64,000 bases of DNA from Streptomyces viridiviolaceus. GTDB lineage: Bacteria; Actinomycetota; Actinomycetes; Streptomycetales; Streptomycetaceae. The stretch is from NCBI RefSeq assembly GCF_014650995.1, contig NZ_BMWA01000002.1, positions 62,001 through 126,000 on the forward strand. The letters run 5' to 3'. Numbering within the stretch: position 1 is the first letter of the stretch; the number at the start of each line of letters is the position of its first letter. Made by a program: the position numbers and the translations under genes. Shown piece by piece: positions 1-8,543 of this stretch. The notes beneath the pieces were generated by a model. It had not been told where the DNA came from. It worked only from the letters and a program-made list of their open reading frames with translations, and ran no database searches.

Positions 1-380
1 CGGCCGGCAGGGGGAGGGTTCTGCGCCGCCCACTCCTGTGTCCGCGAGTGGTGAACGACGGCCGTATGGATCGCATGGTGGTGACTCCCCCTGCTTGAGC
101 GAACGTGGTGCAGCGGCCGTGGTCTCGCATCTGATCCCGCGTCGGGTTCCTACGGACCGCACGGCGCCCTGGAACGGCATCACACACTATGCGCTCGCTG
201 TGGGGGAGTTCCGACGGAACGGCAACGGTTACGTCACGGCAAGGATCTTGAAGCAACCCGTAACCCCGTCAGCGGTCCGGGGTTGGTAGCGGCAGGGGCC
301 TGCTGTCCTGGTGCGGTCCCCTGTGCCGATGGCGACACGATGCGTCGACTCGCCTGTGGACAGCGGGAGGACAGGGAGCC
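1..380. other. Left-edge region upstream of the siderophore operon
   Basis: No convincing gene is seen here. A short open frame at 38-289 has no ribosome-binding site and looks like composition noise. A perfect 6-bp inverted repeat with a one-base spacer, GTTCCG-A-CGGAAC, lies at 208-220 and could be an operator. No iron box (TTAGGTTAGGCTCACCTAA-like) was found in this stretch, so iron control of the downstream operon, if any, is not visible in the window. The regulatory assignment is inference. Confidence 0.4.
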
Positions 381-1925
381 GTGGCGGAATCCGCGTACGG
401 GGTGTTGGCGTCCGGTGAGGTCGGAACCTGTGCAGGCGCGGCCGAAGGACCCGGTGGGACAGCAAAGTCGGCGCGGAACGCTGCGCAGAGGGCCGGAGAG
501 AAGGCGCCCCCGGGAGCACGTACTGTCCGCGAGGCGGTCCCCAGGCGCCAGCCGGCGCGCGAACCGGCAGCACGCACCTACGCGCGCGCCCTGCCGATCG
601 TTCCGGTCCGCGCCCGTGGCCTCACCATCGAGGGCGCGGACGGACGCCGCTACCTCGACTGCGTCTCGGGCGCCGGGACACTCGCCCTCGGACACAACCA
701 CCCGGTCGTGCTGGAGGCGATCCGCAAGGTCCTCGACTCCGGCGCCCCGCTTCAGGTCATGGATCTGGACTCCCCTGTCAGAGATGCCTTCGTCACCGAA
801 CTGCTCCGCACACTGCCGCCCGCACTCGCCGACCGGGCGCGCGTGCGGTTCTGCGGACCCGCCGGTACGGACGCGGTCGCAACCGCCGTCGGGCTCGTCC
901 GGTCCGCGACCGGGCGAACCGTGACGATCACGTTCTCCGGCGCCCGCGACGCGGTGACCGGCCTGGACGAGGCCACGCCCGACGACGCCCCGCGCACAGG
1001 GGCCGCGCGGCAGCCGTATCCGCAGGACCTCCGCTGCCCGTACGGCGTCGTGGACGAGCGCGAAGCCGAACTCGCCGTCCGCTGGATCGAGTCCGCCCTC
1101 CACGAGGCCGGGCCGGACGGGCGGCCGCCCGCCGCGGTGCTGCTCGATCCGGCCCAGGGCGGGGGCGGCTTCGTTCCCGCATCCGATGCCTGGATGCGGC
1201 GCATGCGGCAGATCACCGCCGACCGGTCCGTTCCGTTGATCGTCGACGAGACCGAGACCGGCGTCGGGCGGACCGGTGCCTTCTGGGGTGTGGAGCACAG
1301 TGGTGTCACCCCCGACGTGATGGTCCTCTCCAAGGCGATCGGCGGCAGCCTGCCGCTGGCCGTCGTGGTCCACCGTGACGATCTCGGTACCTGGGAGCCC
1401 GGCGCCCATGTCGCCGCCTTCCGCGGCAACCAGCTCGCCATGGCCGCAGGCACGGCGACCCTCGCCCACGTCCGCGAGAACCGGCTCGCCGAGCACGCGG
1501 CCACCCTCGGATCCCGCCTCCTTGCCCAACTCGGGACACTGGCTGGTGAATTCGCGTGCATCGGTGGCGTGCACGGGCGGGGCCTGATGACGGGGATCGA
1601 GCTGGTGGCTCCCGAGAGCGAACCCAGCACCGTCACCGAACGGCCCCACGATGACCGCGCCGCCCCAGCGGTCCGGTCTCCGCGCCCCGCTCGCCCCGCC
1701 TCCTGCGAACTCGCGGCCGCCGTCCAACGGGAGTGCCTGCGCCGAGGCCTGATCGTCGACCTCGCAGGCCGCCGCAGCAACGTCGTACGGCTGCTGCCGC
1801 CCCTGACGATCACCGACGAGCAGGCGGCGGCGGTCCTCGACCGACTGGCCGACGCGGTACAGGCGGTGGCCCGCGACCACGCCGGTCAGGCTCCCCCGCG
1901 ACTCCGACGTCGACCGGCTCCGTGA
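381..1925 (+). CDS. Class III PLP aminotransferase (diaminobutyrate aminotransferase-like)
   Basis: A 514-residue fold-type I, class III aminotransferase, likely supplying a diamine precursor (for example 2,4-diaminobutyrate) for the siderophore made by the next two genes. The PLP lysine sits in the LSKAIGG motif near residue 318, and the cofactor-ring aspartate in IVDETETGVGRTG near residue 290. The first ~65 residues are a low-complexity extension not usual for the family, so the real start may be further in; GTG at 381 was taken because GGGAG lies a few bases upstream. A second insertion rich in Pro/Arg occurs near residues 415-435. It is followed 143 bp later by the IucA/IucC synthetase in the same direction. 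Substrate is inferred from context and could differ. Confidence 0.85.
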   Translation: MAESAYGVLASGEVGTCAGAAEGPGGTAKSARNAAQRAGEKAPPGARTVREAVPRRQPAREPAARTYARALPIVPVRARGLTIEGADGRRYLDCVSGAGTLALGHNHPVVLEAIRKVLDSGAPLQVMDLDSPVRDAFVTELLRTLPPALADRARVRFCGPAGTDAVATAVGLVRSATGRTVTITFSGARDAVTGLDEATPDDAPRTGAARQPYPQDLRCPYGVVDEREAELAVRWIESALHEAGPDGRPPAAVLLDPAQGGGGFVPASDAWMRRMRQITADRSVPLIVDETETGVGRTGAFWGVEHSGVTPDVMVLSKAIGGSLPLAVVVHRDDLGTWEPGAHVAAFRGNQLAMAAGTATLAHVRENRLAEHAATLGSRLLAQLGTLAGEFACIGGVHGRGLMTGIELVAPESEPSTVTERPHDDRAAPAVRSPRPARPASCELAAAVQRECLRRGLIVDLAGRRSNVVRLLPPLTITDEQAAAVLDRLADAVQAVARDHAGQAPPRLRRRPAP

Positions 1926-2068
1926 CCCGGCGACGCCTCGGCGGACGGTCGCTGCCGCCCTGCCGGATCCGTCGCCGACGGCGCCGGCGCCCGCAGAGTT
2001 CACCGTCACCGCAGCCGCCGTCTCGCCCCCGCCGCGGTGCCGGACACCGCACCTCACGAGGACCCGCC

Positions 2069-3967
2069 ATGAACACCATTCCCGCACCCCAGGACCACGC
2101 CCACGCGCCGGAAGCCGCCAAGGCGTTCCCCCGCCAACAGGGGTCCCCGCAGGAGGACGTGACGCCCGGAGGCTTCACCGACCCCTTGGACCACGCGGAC
2201 CCGCGCACCGCCGCCCAGGCCGCCGCCCTGGAGAACCTGCTGCGCTGCTGGGCACGGGAGACCAACCTGTCCGCCCCCGACGACGGCATCCTGCACATTC
2301 CGCTCCCCGCCAGCGGTACCTCCCTGCTCGTTCCCGTCCACTACTGGTCCCCGACCGGCCGGCACCGTTTCGGTCTCCCGCGCCTGGCCGCCGCTCCCGA
2401 GCCCGCCCCACCGGCGGACGCCGTCACGGTCGCCGCACTGCTCGTCCGGGAGAGGGCAGGCGACACGGCCACCGGCCACACCGACCCCGACGGCGCGGAC
2501 CTCGTCGCGCGCGTCGCCGACTCCGTCCGCCGGACCGCCGTGTTCATCCGCGACCGCCGGGAGCACCCCGGCGACGGCCCCGATCTCTTCCTCGCCGCCG
2601 AGCAGGCTCTCGTCCTCGGACACCCGCTGCATCCGACACCGAAGAGCCGCGAAGGGCTCACCGAGGCCGAGACACGGCTGTACTCACCGGAACTGCGTGG
2701 CTCCTTCGCTCTGCACTGGATGGCTGTCGCTCCCTCCGTACTCGCCACCGACTCGGCGTGGACCGAGCGCGGCCGCCCCGTGAGCGCTGCCCGGCTCACC
2801 GCACGTCTCGCCGGTTCCGGGCCGACGCTGCCGGACGGATACGCGGCCCTGCCCCTGCACCCCTGGCAGTTCCGCGAGGTGCGGAACCGACCGGAGACCG
2901 AGGCTCTGCTGAAGGCGGGACAACTCCGGGACCTCGGCGCACACGGTGCTCCCTGGTGTCCCACCTCCTCCCTGCGGACCGTCCATCGCACCGGTGCCCC
3001 GGTCATGCTCAAGCTGTCTCTGGCCCTGCACATCACCAACTCCTGCCGTGAGAACCTCCGCAAGGAACTGCACCGCGGCGTCGAGGTCCACCGCCTGCTG
3101 CGCAGCGGCCTGTCCAGCCAGTGGCGTGCCGCACACCCCGGCTTCGACATCGTTCGCGACCCGGCCTGGCTCGCCGTCGACGCACCGGACGGCACGCCCG
3201 TGCACGGGCTCGACGTCGTCATCCGGCACAACCCGTTCCGCCCCTCGGACGACGTCTCCTGCATCGCCGGCCTCGTCGCGCCGCGGCTGAGCCCCCGCGA
3301 GGGCAACACAGCGGGCACCGCGGACGCACCGGCGCCCGGACGCGCCGAGCCCTCCCGACTGGCCGAACTCGTCACCCACCTCGCCAGGCGGACCGGCCGC
3401 TCCCGCGAGGCGGTCGCTGCCGAGTGGTTCCTGCGCTACCTCGAACACGTCGTACGCCCCGTGGTGTGGCTGGACGGTGAGGCCGGAATCGCCCTGGAAG
3501 CGCACCAGCAGAACACGCTGGTCCTGCTGGACGCCGACGGCTGGCCCACAGGCGGTCGCTACCGAGACAACCAGGGTTACTACTTCCGGGAGTCCCGACG
3601 TGCCGACCTCGACGCCCGCCTGCCCGGTGTCGGCGAACACAGTGACACCTTCGTCCCTGACGACGTCACCGACGAGCGCCTCGCGTACTACCTCGCCATC
3701 AACAACGTGTTCGGCCTCATCGGTGCCTTCGGCTCCCAGCACCTCGCCGACGAACGACTCCTGCTCGCCGCCTTCCGTCGCTTCCTGGCTGAACTCGCCT
3801 CAAGGCGCAGCCCCTTGCGGAGTTCGCTGCCCGCCCGCCTGCTCGACTCGCCCGTGCTGCGCTGCAAGGCCAACCTGCTGACCCGGCTCCACGGCCTCGA
3901 CGAACTCGTCGGCCCGGTCGACACCCAGTCCGTTTACGTCACCATCGCCAACCCCCTTCATCCCTGA
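2069..3967 (+). CDS. NRPS-independent siderophore synthetase, IucA/IucC family
   Basis: A 632-residue ATP-dependent amide/ester synthetase that condenses a carboxylic acid (citrate, succinyl or acyl-hydroxamate type) with an amine. Family motifs seen: GHPLHPTPKSREG near residue 184, LPLHPWQF near 262, LKLSLALHITNSCREN near 315, and LEAHQQN near 476, followed by the C-terminal FhuF-like part. ATG 2069 was chosen: it gives a normal length, has CGAGGA upstream, and an in-frame GTG at 1733 would lie deep inside the aminotransferase. The aminotransferase before and the N-acyltransferase after make this a NIS biosynthetic operon. The product cannot be named; only one synthetase is present, suggesting a simple or oligomerised product. 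Confidence 0.92.
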   Translation: MNTIPAPQDHAHAPEAAKAFPRQQGSPQEDVTPGGFTDPLDHADPRTAAQAAALENLLRCWARETNLSAPDDGILHIPLPASGTSLLVPVHYWSPTGRHRFGLPRLAAAPEPAPPADAVTVAALLVRERAGDTATGHTDPDGADLVARVADSVRRTAVFIRDRREHPGDGPDLFLAAEQALVLGHPLHPTPKSREGLTEAETRLYSPELRGSFALHWMAVAPSVLATDSAWTERGRPVSAARLTARLAGSGPTLPDGYAALPLHPWQFREVRNRPETEALLKAGQLRDLGAHGAPWCPTSSLRTVHRTGAPVMLKLSLALHITNSCRENLRKELHRGVEVHRLLRSGLSSQWRAAHPGFDIVRDPAWLAVDAPDGTPVHGLDVVIRHNPFRPSDDVSCIAGLVAPRLSPREGNTAGTADAPAPGRAEPSRLAELVTHLARRTGRSREAVAAEWFLRYLEHVVRPVVWLDGEAGIALEAHQQNTLVLLDADGWPTGGRYRDNQGYYFRESRRADLDARLPGVGEHSDTFVPDDVTDERLAYYLAINNVFGLIGAFGSQHLADERLLLAAFRRFLAELASRRSPLRSSLPARLLDSPVLRCKANLLTRLHGLDELVGPVDTQSVYVTIANPLHP

Positions 3968-4015
3968 ACCAACCGAGGCCCTTGCCCGACCCCGCCCCCT
4001 GAGAGGAGCGACGCC

Positions 4016-4768
4016 GTGCCTCCCACCGATGCGAGCGCCGACGCCGGTACCGCCCCGACCGCCGACACCAGCGCTGATCCGGGTCCCGGGAAGGGCACGG
4101 ACAGCGAGGACACACTCGACCTGCACCTGCCCGACGAGCTCTCCGTGCTGCTCGCAGCGGAGGAGACCGTCGGCGAAGGACCGCTCGACACCGGCGACGA
4201 CCTGCTCGGCCGCGTCGGCGACTGGGGCCCGACCGTCACCCCGGCCGGCGTGTTCCACCTCGTCCCGGTCCGTCTCCAACGGGATCTCGCGCTCATCAGC
4301 CGCTGGATGAACGACCCCGCCGTCGCCGCGTTCTGGGAGCTGACCGGGTCCCAGAGCGTGACCGAGCACCACGTACGGGCGCAGCTCACCGGCGACGGGC
4401 GCAGCGTCCCGTGCATCGGCGTGCTGGAGGGCACACCGATGAGCTACTGGGAGATCTACCGGGCCGATCTCGACCCGCTCGCCCGGCACTACCCCGCGCG
4501 ACCCCATGACACCGGCATCCACCTCCTCATCGGCGACGACGCCGATCGTGGACGAGGCATCGGGGCAACCCTGATCCGGGCCGTCGCCGACCTCGTACTC
4601 GACCAGCGGTTCACCTGCGCACGTGTCCTCGCGGAACCCGACCTTCGCAACACCCCCTCCGTCGCCGCCTTCCTCAGCGCAGGCTTCCGGTTCTCCGCCG
4701 AGGTCGACCTGCCCGCCAAGCGAGCCGCCCTCATGGTCCGAGACCGGTCCCTGCGCCATCTGCTGTAG
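4016..4768 (+). CDS. Siderophore-type N-acyltransferase (IucB/RhbD-like GNAT)
   Basis: A 250-residue GNAT protein of the siderophore acyltransferase group. The N-terminal ~75 residues are acidic and disordered. The catalytic domain carries the diagnostic DLALISRWMNDPAVAAFW segment (near residue 93), then YWEIYRADLDPLA and a GRGIGATLIRAVADLVL acetyl-CoA-binding loop near residue 180. Such enzymes acylate an amine or N-hydroxylamine before condensation by an IucA/IucC synthetase, which is the gene directly upstream (48-bp gap, GAGAGGAG ribosome-binding site before GTG 4016). No lysine/ornithine N-hydroxylase or decarboxylase is visible nearby, so the pathway must be completed by genes outside the window. 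Confidence 0.88.
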   Translation: MPPTDASADAGTAPTADTSADPGPGKGTDSEDTLDLHLPDELSVLLAAEETVGEGPLDTGDDLLGRVGDWGPTVTPAGVFHLVPVRLQRDLALISRWMNDPAVAAFWELTGSQSVTEHHVRAQLTGDGRSVPCIGVLEGTPMSYWEIYRADLDPLARHYPARPHDTGIHLLIGDDADRGRGIGATLIRAVADLVLDQRFTCARVLAEPDLRNTPSVAAFLSAGFRFSAEVDLPAKRAALMVRDRSLRHLL

Positions 4769-5057
4769 CGCTGTGCCGCAGCACCATCACTTCTGATACA
4801 CCGCTCGAGCCGCCGCGGTTCCCGCCGGCGCGTCGCGAGTCTGCCCGCCGGCGCCGTTCGCGTACGTCTCCGCCATCCGTCGGCGCCTGCCGCGCCGCCC
4901 CGCCGCCAAGGAGCCGCCCCTTGTCCCCGCCCCTTTCCGTACCTGTGGTCCGCGCCTCCTCCTCTCGCACACCCCTCCTGCCCCTGACGCCCCTCAGGTC
5001 CCTGCTCCCCGCCGTGATCGCCCGTTTGTCAGTCCCGGGCCGTAGGGTGGTCGCGCT
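4769..5057. other. Intergenic, acyltransferase to helicase
   Basis: No gene was recognised. The only notable element is TAGGGT at 5043-5048 just before the helicase start codon, a likely -10 hexamer. No strong terminator hairpin was seen after the acyltransferase. Confidence 0.35.
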
Positions 5058-7034
5058 ATGACGAAGCCCTCACTCCCCGAACTCCTGCACGCTGCCGTCA
5101 CTGCCGTCGGCGGCACGGAGCGTCCCGGCCAGGTGGCCATGGCCGAATCCGTCGCGGAAGCGATCGACGGCGGATCCCATCTGCTGGTCCAGGCCGGCAC
5201 CGGCACCGGCAAGTCGCTGGGCTACCTCGTGCCGGCGCTCGCGCACGGGGAGCGGGTCGTCGTGGCCACCGCGACCCTGGCCCTGCAGCGCCAGCTGGTG
5301 GAGCGGGACCTGCCGCGCACGGTCGAGGCACTGCACCCGCTGCTGCGCCGCCGCCCCGAGTTCGCGATGCTCAAAGGCCGGTCGAACTATCTGTGTCTGC
5401 ACCGCCTCCACGAAGGCGTACCGCAGGACGAGGAGGAGGGCCTCTTCGACCAGTTCGAGGCCGCCGCGCCCACCAGCAAGCTGGGCCAGGACCTGCTGCG
5501 CATGCGGGACTGGGCCGACGAGACCGAGACCGGAGACCGCGACGACCTCACGCCCGGCGTCTCGGACCGGGCGTGGTCACAGGTGTCGGTGTCCTCGCGG
5601 GAGTGCCTGGGCGCATCGAAGTGCGCGTACGGCGCCGAGTGCTTCGCCGAGATGGCCCGTGAGCGCGCCAAGCTCTCCGAGGTCGTCGTCACCAACCACG
5701 CGCTGCTCGCGATCGACGCCATCGAGGGCGCCCCGGTCCTGCCGCAGCACGAGGTGCTGATCGTCGACGAGGCCCATGAGCTGGTCTCCCGGGTCACCGG
5801 AGTGGCCACCGGCGAACTGACTCCGGGCCAGGTCAACCGTGCGGTGCGGCGAGCCGCGAAGCTGGTCAACGAGAAGGCCGCGGACCAGCTCCAGACAGCC
5901 GCGGAGGGCTTCGAGCGGCTGATGGAACTGGCTCTCCCGGGCCGCCTGGAGGAGATCCCGGAGGATCTCGGCTACGCGCTGATGGCGCTGCGCGATGCCT
6001 GCCGCACGGTCATCTCCGCGATCGGCGCGACCCGGGACAAGTCCGTGCAGGACGAGGACGCGGTCCGCAAGCAGGCCCTGGCCTCCGTGGAGTCCGTGCA
6101 CGACGTGGCGGAGCGCATCACGAACGGCTCCGAGTGGGACGTCGTCTGGTACGAGCGTCATGACCGTTTCGGCGCCTCCCTGCGCGTCGCCCCCATGTCG
6201 GTGTCCGGTCTGCTGCGCGAGAAGCTCTTCACCGACCGCTCGGTCGTGCTGACCTCCGCGACCCTGAAGCTGGGCGGCGACTTCAACGGCGTCGGTGCCT
6301 CCCTGGGCCTGGCCCCGGAGGGCACGGAGGGCGATGACATCCCGCAATGGAAGGGCGTCGACGTCGGCTCGCCCTTCGACTACCGCAGGCAGGGCATCCT
6401 GTACGTCGCCAAGCACCTGGCGCGCCCCGCGCGGGACGGTGACCGTGCCGACATGCTCGACGAGCTCACGGAGCTGATCCAGGCGGCCGGCGGTCGCACG
6501 CTGGGCCTGTTCTCCTCGATGCGGGCCGCTCAGCTGGCCGCCGAGGAGCTCCGCGCGCGCATCCCCGAGTTCCCGATCCTCCTTCAGGGCGAGGAGACGC
6601 TGGGCGAGCTGATCAAGAACTTCGCCGCCGACCCGAAGACCTGCCTCTTCGGCACGCTGTCGCTCTGGCAGGGCGTCGACGTCCCCGGTCCGAGCTGCCA
6701 GCTGGTCGTCATGGACAAGATCCCGTTCCCACGCCCGGACGACCCGTTGATGAGTGCCCGCCAAAAGGCGGTCGAGGAGGCCGGCGGCAACGGGTTCATG
6801 GCGGTCGCCGCCACCCATGCCGCACTGCTCATGGCCCAGGGCGCCGGCCGCCTCGTACGGGCATCGGGCGATCGCGGTGTGGTCGCCGTGCTGGACCAGC
6901 GACTGGCGACGGCCCGGTACGGCAGCTACTTGAAGGCGTCACTGCCCGACTTCTGGTACACCACGGACCGTAACCAGGTGAGGAAGTCGCTCGCCGCGAT
7001 CGATGCGGCGGCACAGCAGGCGGAAACCGGGTGA
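5058..7034 (+). CDS. DinG/XPD-like ATP-dependent DNA helicase
   Basis: A 658-residue superfamily 2 5'-3' helicase with the XPD/DinG layout. Walker A AGTGTGKS is near residue 52, the DEAH box VDEAHEL near 236. Four cysteines between them fit the iron-sulfur cluster of this family: one in NYLCLHRL (about residue 113), three in ECLGASKCAYGAECF (about 183-195). The C-terminal part has the family's GTLSLWQGVD and GAGRLVR motifs. A TAGGGT -10-like element lies at 5043-5048, nine bases before the ATG. It is convergent with lexA, separated by a G-tract and hairpins. Likely role: processing of recombination or R-loop structures, fitting its position beside the SOS repressor. Confidence 0.9.
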   Translation: MTKPSLPELLHAAVTAVGGTERPGQVAMAESVAEAIDGGSHLLVQAGTGTGKSLGYLVPALAHGERVVVATATLALQRQLVERDLPRTVEALHPLLRRRPEFAMLKGRSNYLCLHRLHEGVPQDEEEGLFDQFEAAAPTSKLGQDLLRMRDWADETETGDRDDLTPGVSDRAWSQVSVSSRECLGASKCAYGAECFAEMARERAKLSEVVVTNHALLAIDAIEGAPVLPQHEVLIVDEAHELVSRVTGVATGELTPGQVNRAVRRAAKLVNEKAADQLQTAAEGFERLMELALPGRLEEIPEDLGYALMALRDACRTVISAIGATRDKSVQDEDAVRKQALASVESVHDVAERITNGSEWDVVWYERHDRFGASLRVAPMSVSGLLREKLFTDRSVVLTSATLKLGGDFNGVGASLGLAPEGTEGDDIPQWKGVDVGSPFDYRRQGILYVAKHLARPARDGDRADMLDELTELIQAAGGRTLGLFSSMRAAQLAAEELRARIPEFPILLQGEETLGELIKNFAADPKTCLFGTLSLWQGVDVPGPSCQLVVMDKIPFPRPDDPLMSARQKAVEEAGGNGFMAVAATHAALLMAQGAGRLVRASGDRGVVAVLDQRLATARYGSYLKASLPDFWYTTDRNQVRKSLAAIDAAAQQAETG

Positions 7035-7043
7035 CCCTGGGGT

Positions 7044-7061
7044 GGGGGGGGGGGGGGGGGG
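7044..7061 (+). repeat. Run of 18 consecutive G residues
   Basis: An uninterrupted G18 tract begins ten bases after the helicase stop codon, preceded by GGGGT. On the + strand transcript it could form a G-quadruplex or pair with the C-rich run at 7082-7091. Homopolymers this long are rare and prone to length variation or sequencing error. Confidence 0.9.
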
Positions 7062-7063
7062 CT

Positions 7064-7091
7064 TGTCGCGGTACCGCGACACCCCACCCCC
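7064..7091. terminator. Bidirectional terminator candidate between helicase and lexA
   Basis: A perfect 18-bp palindrome, TGTCGCGGTACCGCGACA, occupies 7064-7081 and is flanked by the G-run on the left and CCCCACCCCC on the right, so the flanking runs can extend the stem. It sits between two convergent genes, the expected place for a shared terminator. Confidence 0.65.
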
Positions 7092-7125
7092 GAGACGCGG
7101 TGCCGGCCGACTCCGAGCAGCACAA

Positions 7126-7157
7126 GGCCCCGGAACCGGCGCAGTGGTCCCGGGGCC
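7126..7157 (-). terminator. lexA downstream hairpin
   Basis: GGCCCCGG at 7126-7133 pairs with CCGGGGCC at 7150-7157 around a 16-base loop, about 40 bp past the lexA stop codon. No U-tract, as is common in Streptomyces. Confidence 0.5.
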
Positions 7158-7198
7158 CGATCAGGTCGGCGGGGTCTGCAGGACCACCGCCGTGGCGT

Positions 7199-7978
7199 TC
7201 AGACGCGGCGCAGAACGGCCACCACCTTGCCGAGGATGGTCGCGTCGTCACCGGGGATCGGCTCGTAGGCCGAGTTGTGCGGCAGGAGCCAGACATGCCC
7301 GTCCTCGCGCTTGAAACGCTTGACGGTGGCCTCGCCGTCGAGCATCGCGGCCACGATGTCGCCGTTCTCGGCGACCGGCTGGCGGCGGACAGTGACCCAG
7401 TCGCCGTCGCAGATGGCGGCCTCGATCATCGAGTCACCGACCACCTTCAGGACGAACAGCTCGCCGTCACCGACCAGCTGCCGGGGCAGGGGGAAGACGT
7501 CCTCGACGGATTCCTCGGCGAGGATCGGGCCACCGGCGGCGATCCGGCCGACCAGGGGGACGTACGACGCGGCCGGCTTGCCGGCGGTGTCCGTGGGCTG
7601 GACCGAGGCGGCCTGGTCGGAGCCTCGCACCTCGTAGGCGCGGGGGCGGTGCGGGTCGCGGCGCAGGAAGCCCTTGCGCTCCAGTGCCATCAGCTGGTGC
7701 GCCACGGACGAGGTGCTCGAGAGGCCGACGGCCTGGCCGATCTCCCGCATCGACGGCGGGTAGCCGCGCCGCTGCACGGAGTCCCTGATGACTTCGATCA
7801 CCCTGCGCTGGCGGTCGGTGAGTCCGGAGCTGTCCGCCCGGATGCCTGGAGGTCGGCCCGGCAAGGAGCGCTTGTGCCCCTCTGGATTCGTGGCGTCGCT
7901 CATCGCATGCACCGGCTCAGGTCGGCCCTGGGGGCGGTCCTGGGCAGTGATGGTGGCACTGTCTGCGGTGGTGGTCAC
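7199..7978 (-). CDS. lexA: LexA SOS repressor
   Basis: A 259-residue LexA: N-terminal winged helix ([20 protein letters not shown] through [21 protein letters not shown]) and a C-terminal S24 autoprotease. The Ala-Gly cleavage site is in [10 protein letters not shown], the catalytic serine in VGDSMIEA near residue 183 and the lysine in EATVKRFK near residue 220. It represses DNA-damage genes and self-cleaves when RecA is activated. GTG 7978 was chosen because GAGAGGGG precedes it and the resulting N-terminus ([12 protein letters not shown]) agrees with remembered Streptomyces LexA; an internal ATG 25 codons later is possible. Autoregulation is predicted from a LexA box over the -35 element. 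Divergent from nrdR-nrdJ. Confidence 0.97.
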   Translation of the reverse strand: MTTTADSATITAQDRPQGRPEPVHAMSDATNPEGHKRSLPGRPPGIRADSSGLTDRQRRVIEVIRDSVQRRGYPPSMREIGQAVGLSSTSSVAHQLMALERKGFLRRDPHRPRAYEVRGSDQAASVQPTDTAGKPAASYVPLVGRIAAGGPILAEESVEDVFPLPRQLVGDGELFVLKVVGDSMIEAAICDGDWVTVRRQPVAENGDIVAAMLDGEATVKRFKREDGHVWLLPHNSAYEPIPGDDATILGKVVAVLRRV

Positions 7979-8011
7979 GTCGGCCCCTCTCGATGGTCTC
8001 CCTGCTGGACA

Positions 8012-8041
8012 ACGGTAGTTGCTTTCGAAAGGTTGCGCCAA
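8012..8041 (-). promoter_or_regulatory. lexA promoter
   Basis: On the minus strand TTGGCG (8041-8036) and TACCGT (8017-8012) are 18 bp apart, giving a transcript start about 27 nt before the lexA GTG. A 10-bp palindrome CTTTCGAAAG (8022-8031) lies in the spacer. Confidence 0.6.
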
Positions 8042-8053
8042 ACACACGTTCGA
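8038..8053 (-). promoter_or_regulatory. LexA (SOS) box
   Basis: Minus strand TCGAACGTGTGTTTGG: the left half TCGAAC is perfect and the right half GTTTGG is degenerate relative to the actinobacterial TCGAAC-N4-GTTCGA consensus. It overlaps the -35 hexamer of lexA, as expected for an autoregulatory operator. Confidence 0.8.
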
Positions 8054-8335
8054 GTGAAAAATCGCGAATCGCCCGTCGTGATCACGTCCCGAGGTGTATG
8101 GCTATCGCGGTGTCTGGCGGGCAAAAGGGCCCATTGCTGTACTCTTCACCGCCGGGGTGGCGCCCTCGTGGCTTGCCGCCCCAGTCTGCCATCCGACACC
8201 GCCCAGGGCTGGGACCGGCTCTCATCTGTGCGGTAGTCCCACGCCCCCTCCTCGCGGCGGCCACGGTATCTCCGCATGCGCCCGGGGGTGCGAGGGCGTG
8301 GCCGTGCGCACTCGCATCGGCGTGTCGGCCGTGCG

Positions 8336-8367
8336 GTGCGTGCGCGTACGCGCGCGACACGCGTGCA
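8336..8367. repeat. Alternating purine-pyrimidine (Z-DNA-prone) tract
   Basis: Bases 8336-8356 alternate strictly purine-pyrimidine (GTGCGTGCGCGTACGCGCGCG pattern, mostly CG and TG steps) and 8357-8367 continue after one phase break. It lies in the lexA/nrdR intergenic region about 25 bp before the first NrdR box. Confidence 0.6.
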
Positions 8368-8391
8368 GTGCATCTGTGTATGAGCTAATCC

Positions 8392-8404
8392 CCACATCTA
8401 GTGG
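8392..8404 (+). promoter_or_regulatory. NrdR box 1
   Basis: CCAC-ATCTA-GTGG, an imperfect palindrome of the NrdR-box type (ACAC-AT-rich-GTGT-like). Its centre is 31 bp, three helical turns, from that of box 2. Confidence 0.7.
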
Positions 8405-8422
8405 TTGGATTGCATCAGTGGC

Positions 8423-8435
8423 CCACAAGTTGTGG
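8423..8435 (+). promoter_or_regulatory. NrdR box 2
   Basis: CCACAAGTTGTGG, a perfect palindrome around a central G, 31 bp centre-to-centre from box 1. Paired boxes an integral number of turns apart are the known NrdR operator arrangement, here autoregulating nrdR-nrdJ. Confidence 0.7.
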
Positions 8436-8543
8436 TCCCCCGGGTCTTGGAGCCCTCGGCGATCGCCTATGCTTGGGGCTGCTTCGAGGGGCTCAGTGCC
8501 CCTTCCGAGGCTATTGAGTCTGCTGTGAGGAGGGTTGGGATAC

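Noticed and set aside
38..289. 83-codon + strand frame near the left edge
   Set aside because: No ribosome-binding site, unusual composition, no family resemblance.
7031..8236. 401-codon + strand frame across lexA
   Set aside because: Antisense to lexA, begins in the G-run, no motifs.
8048..8543. Cobalamin riboswitch before nrdR-nrdJ
   Set aside because: No B12-box-like sequence or long structured leader was recognisable; only NrdR boxes were found.
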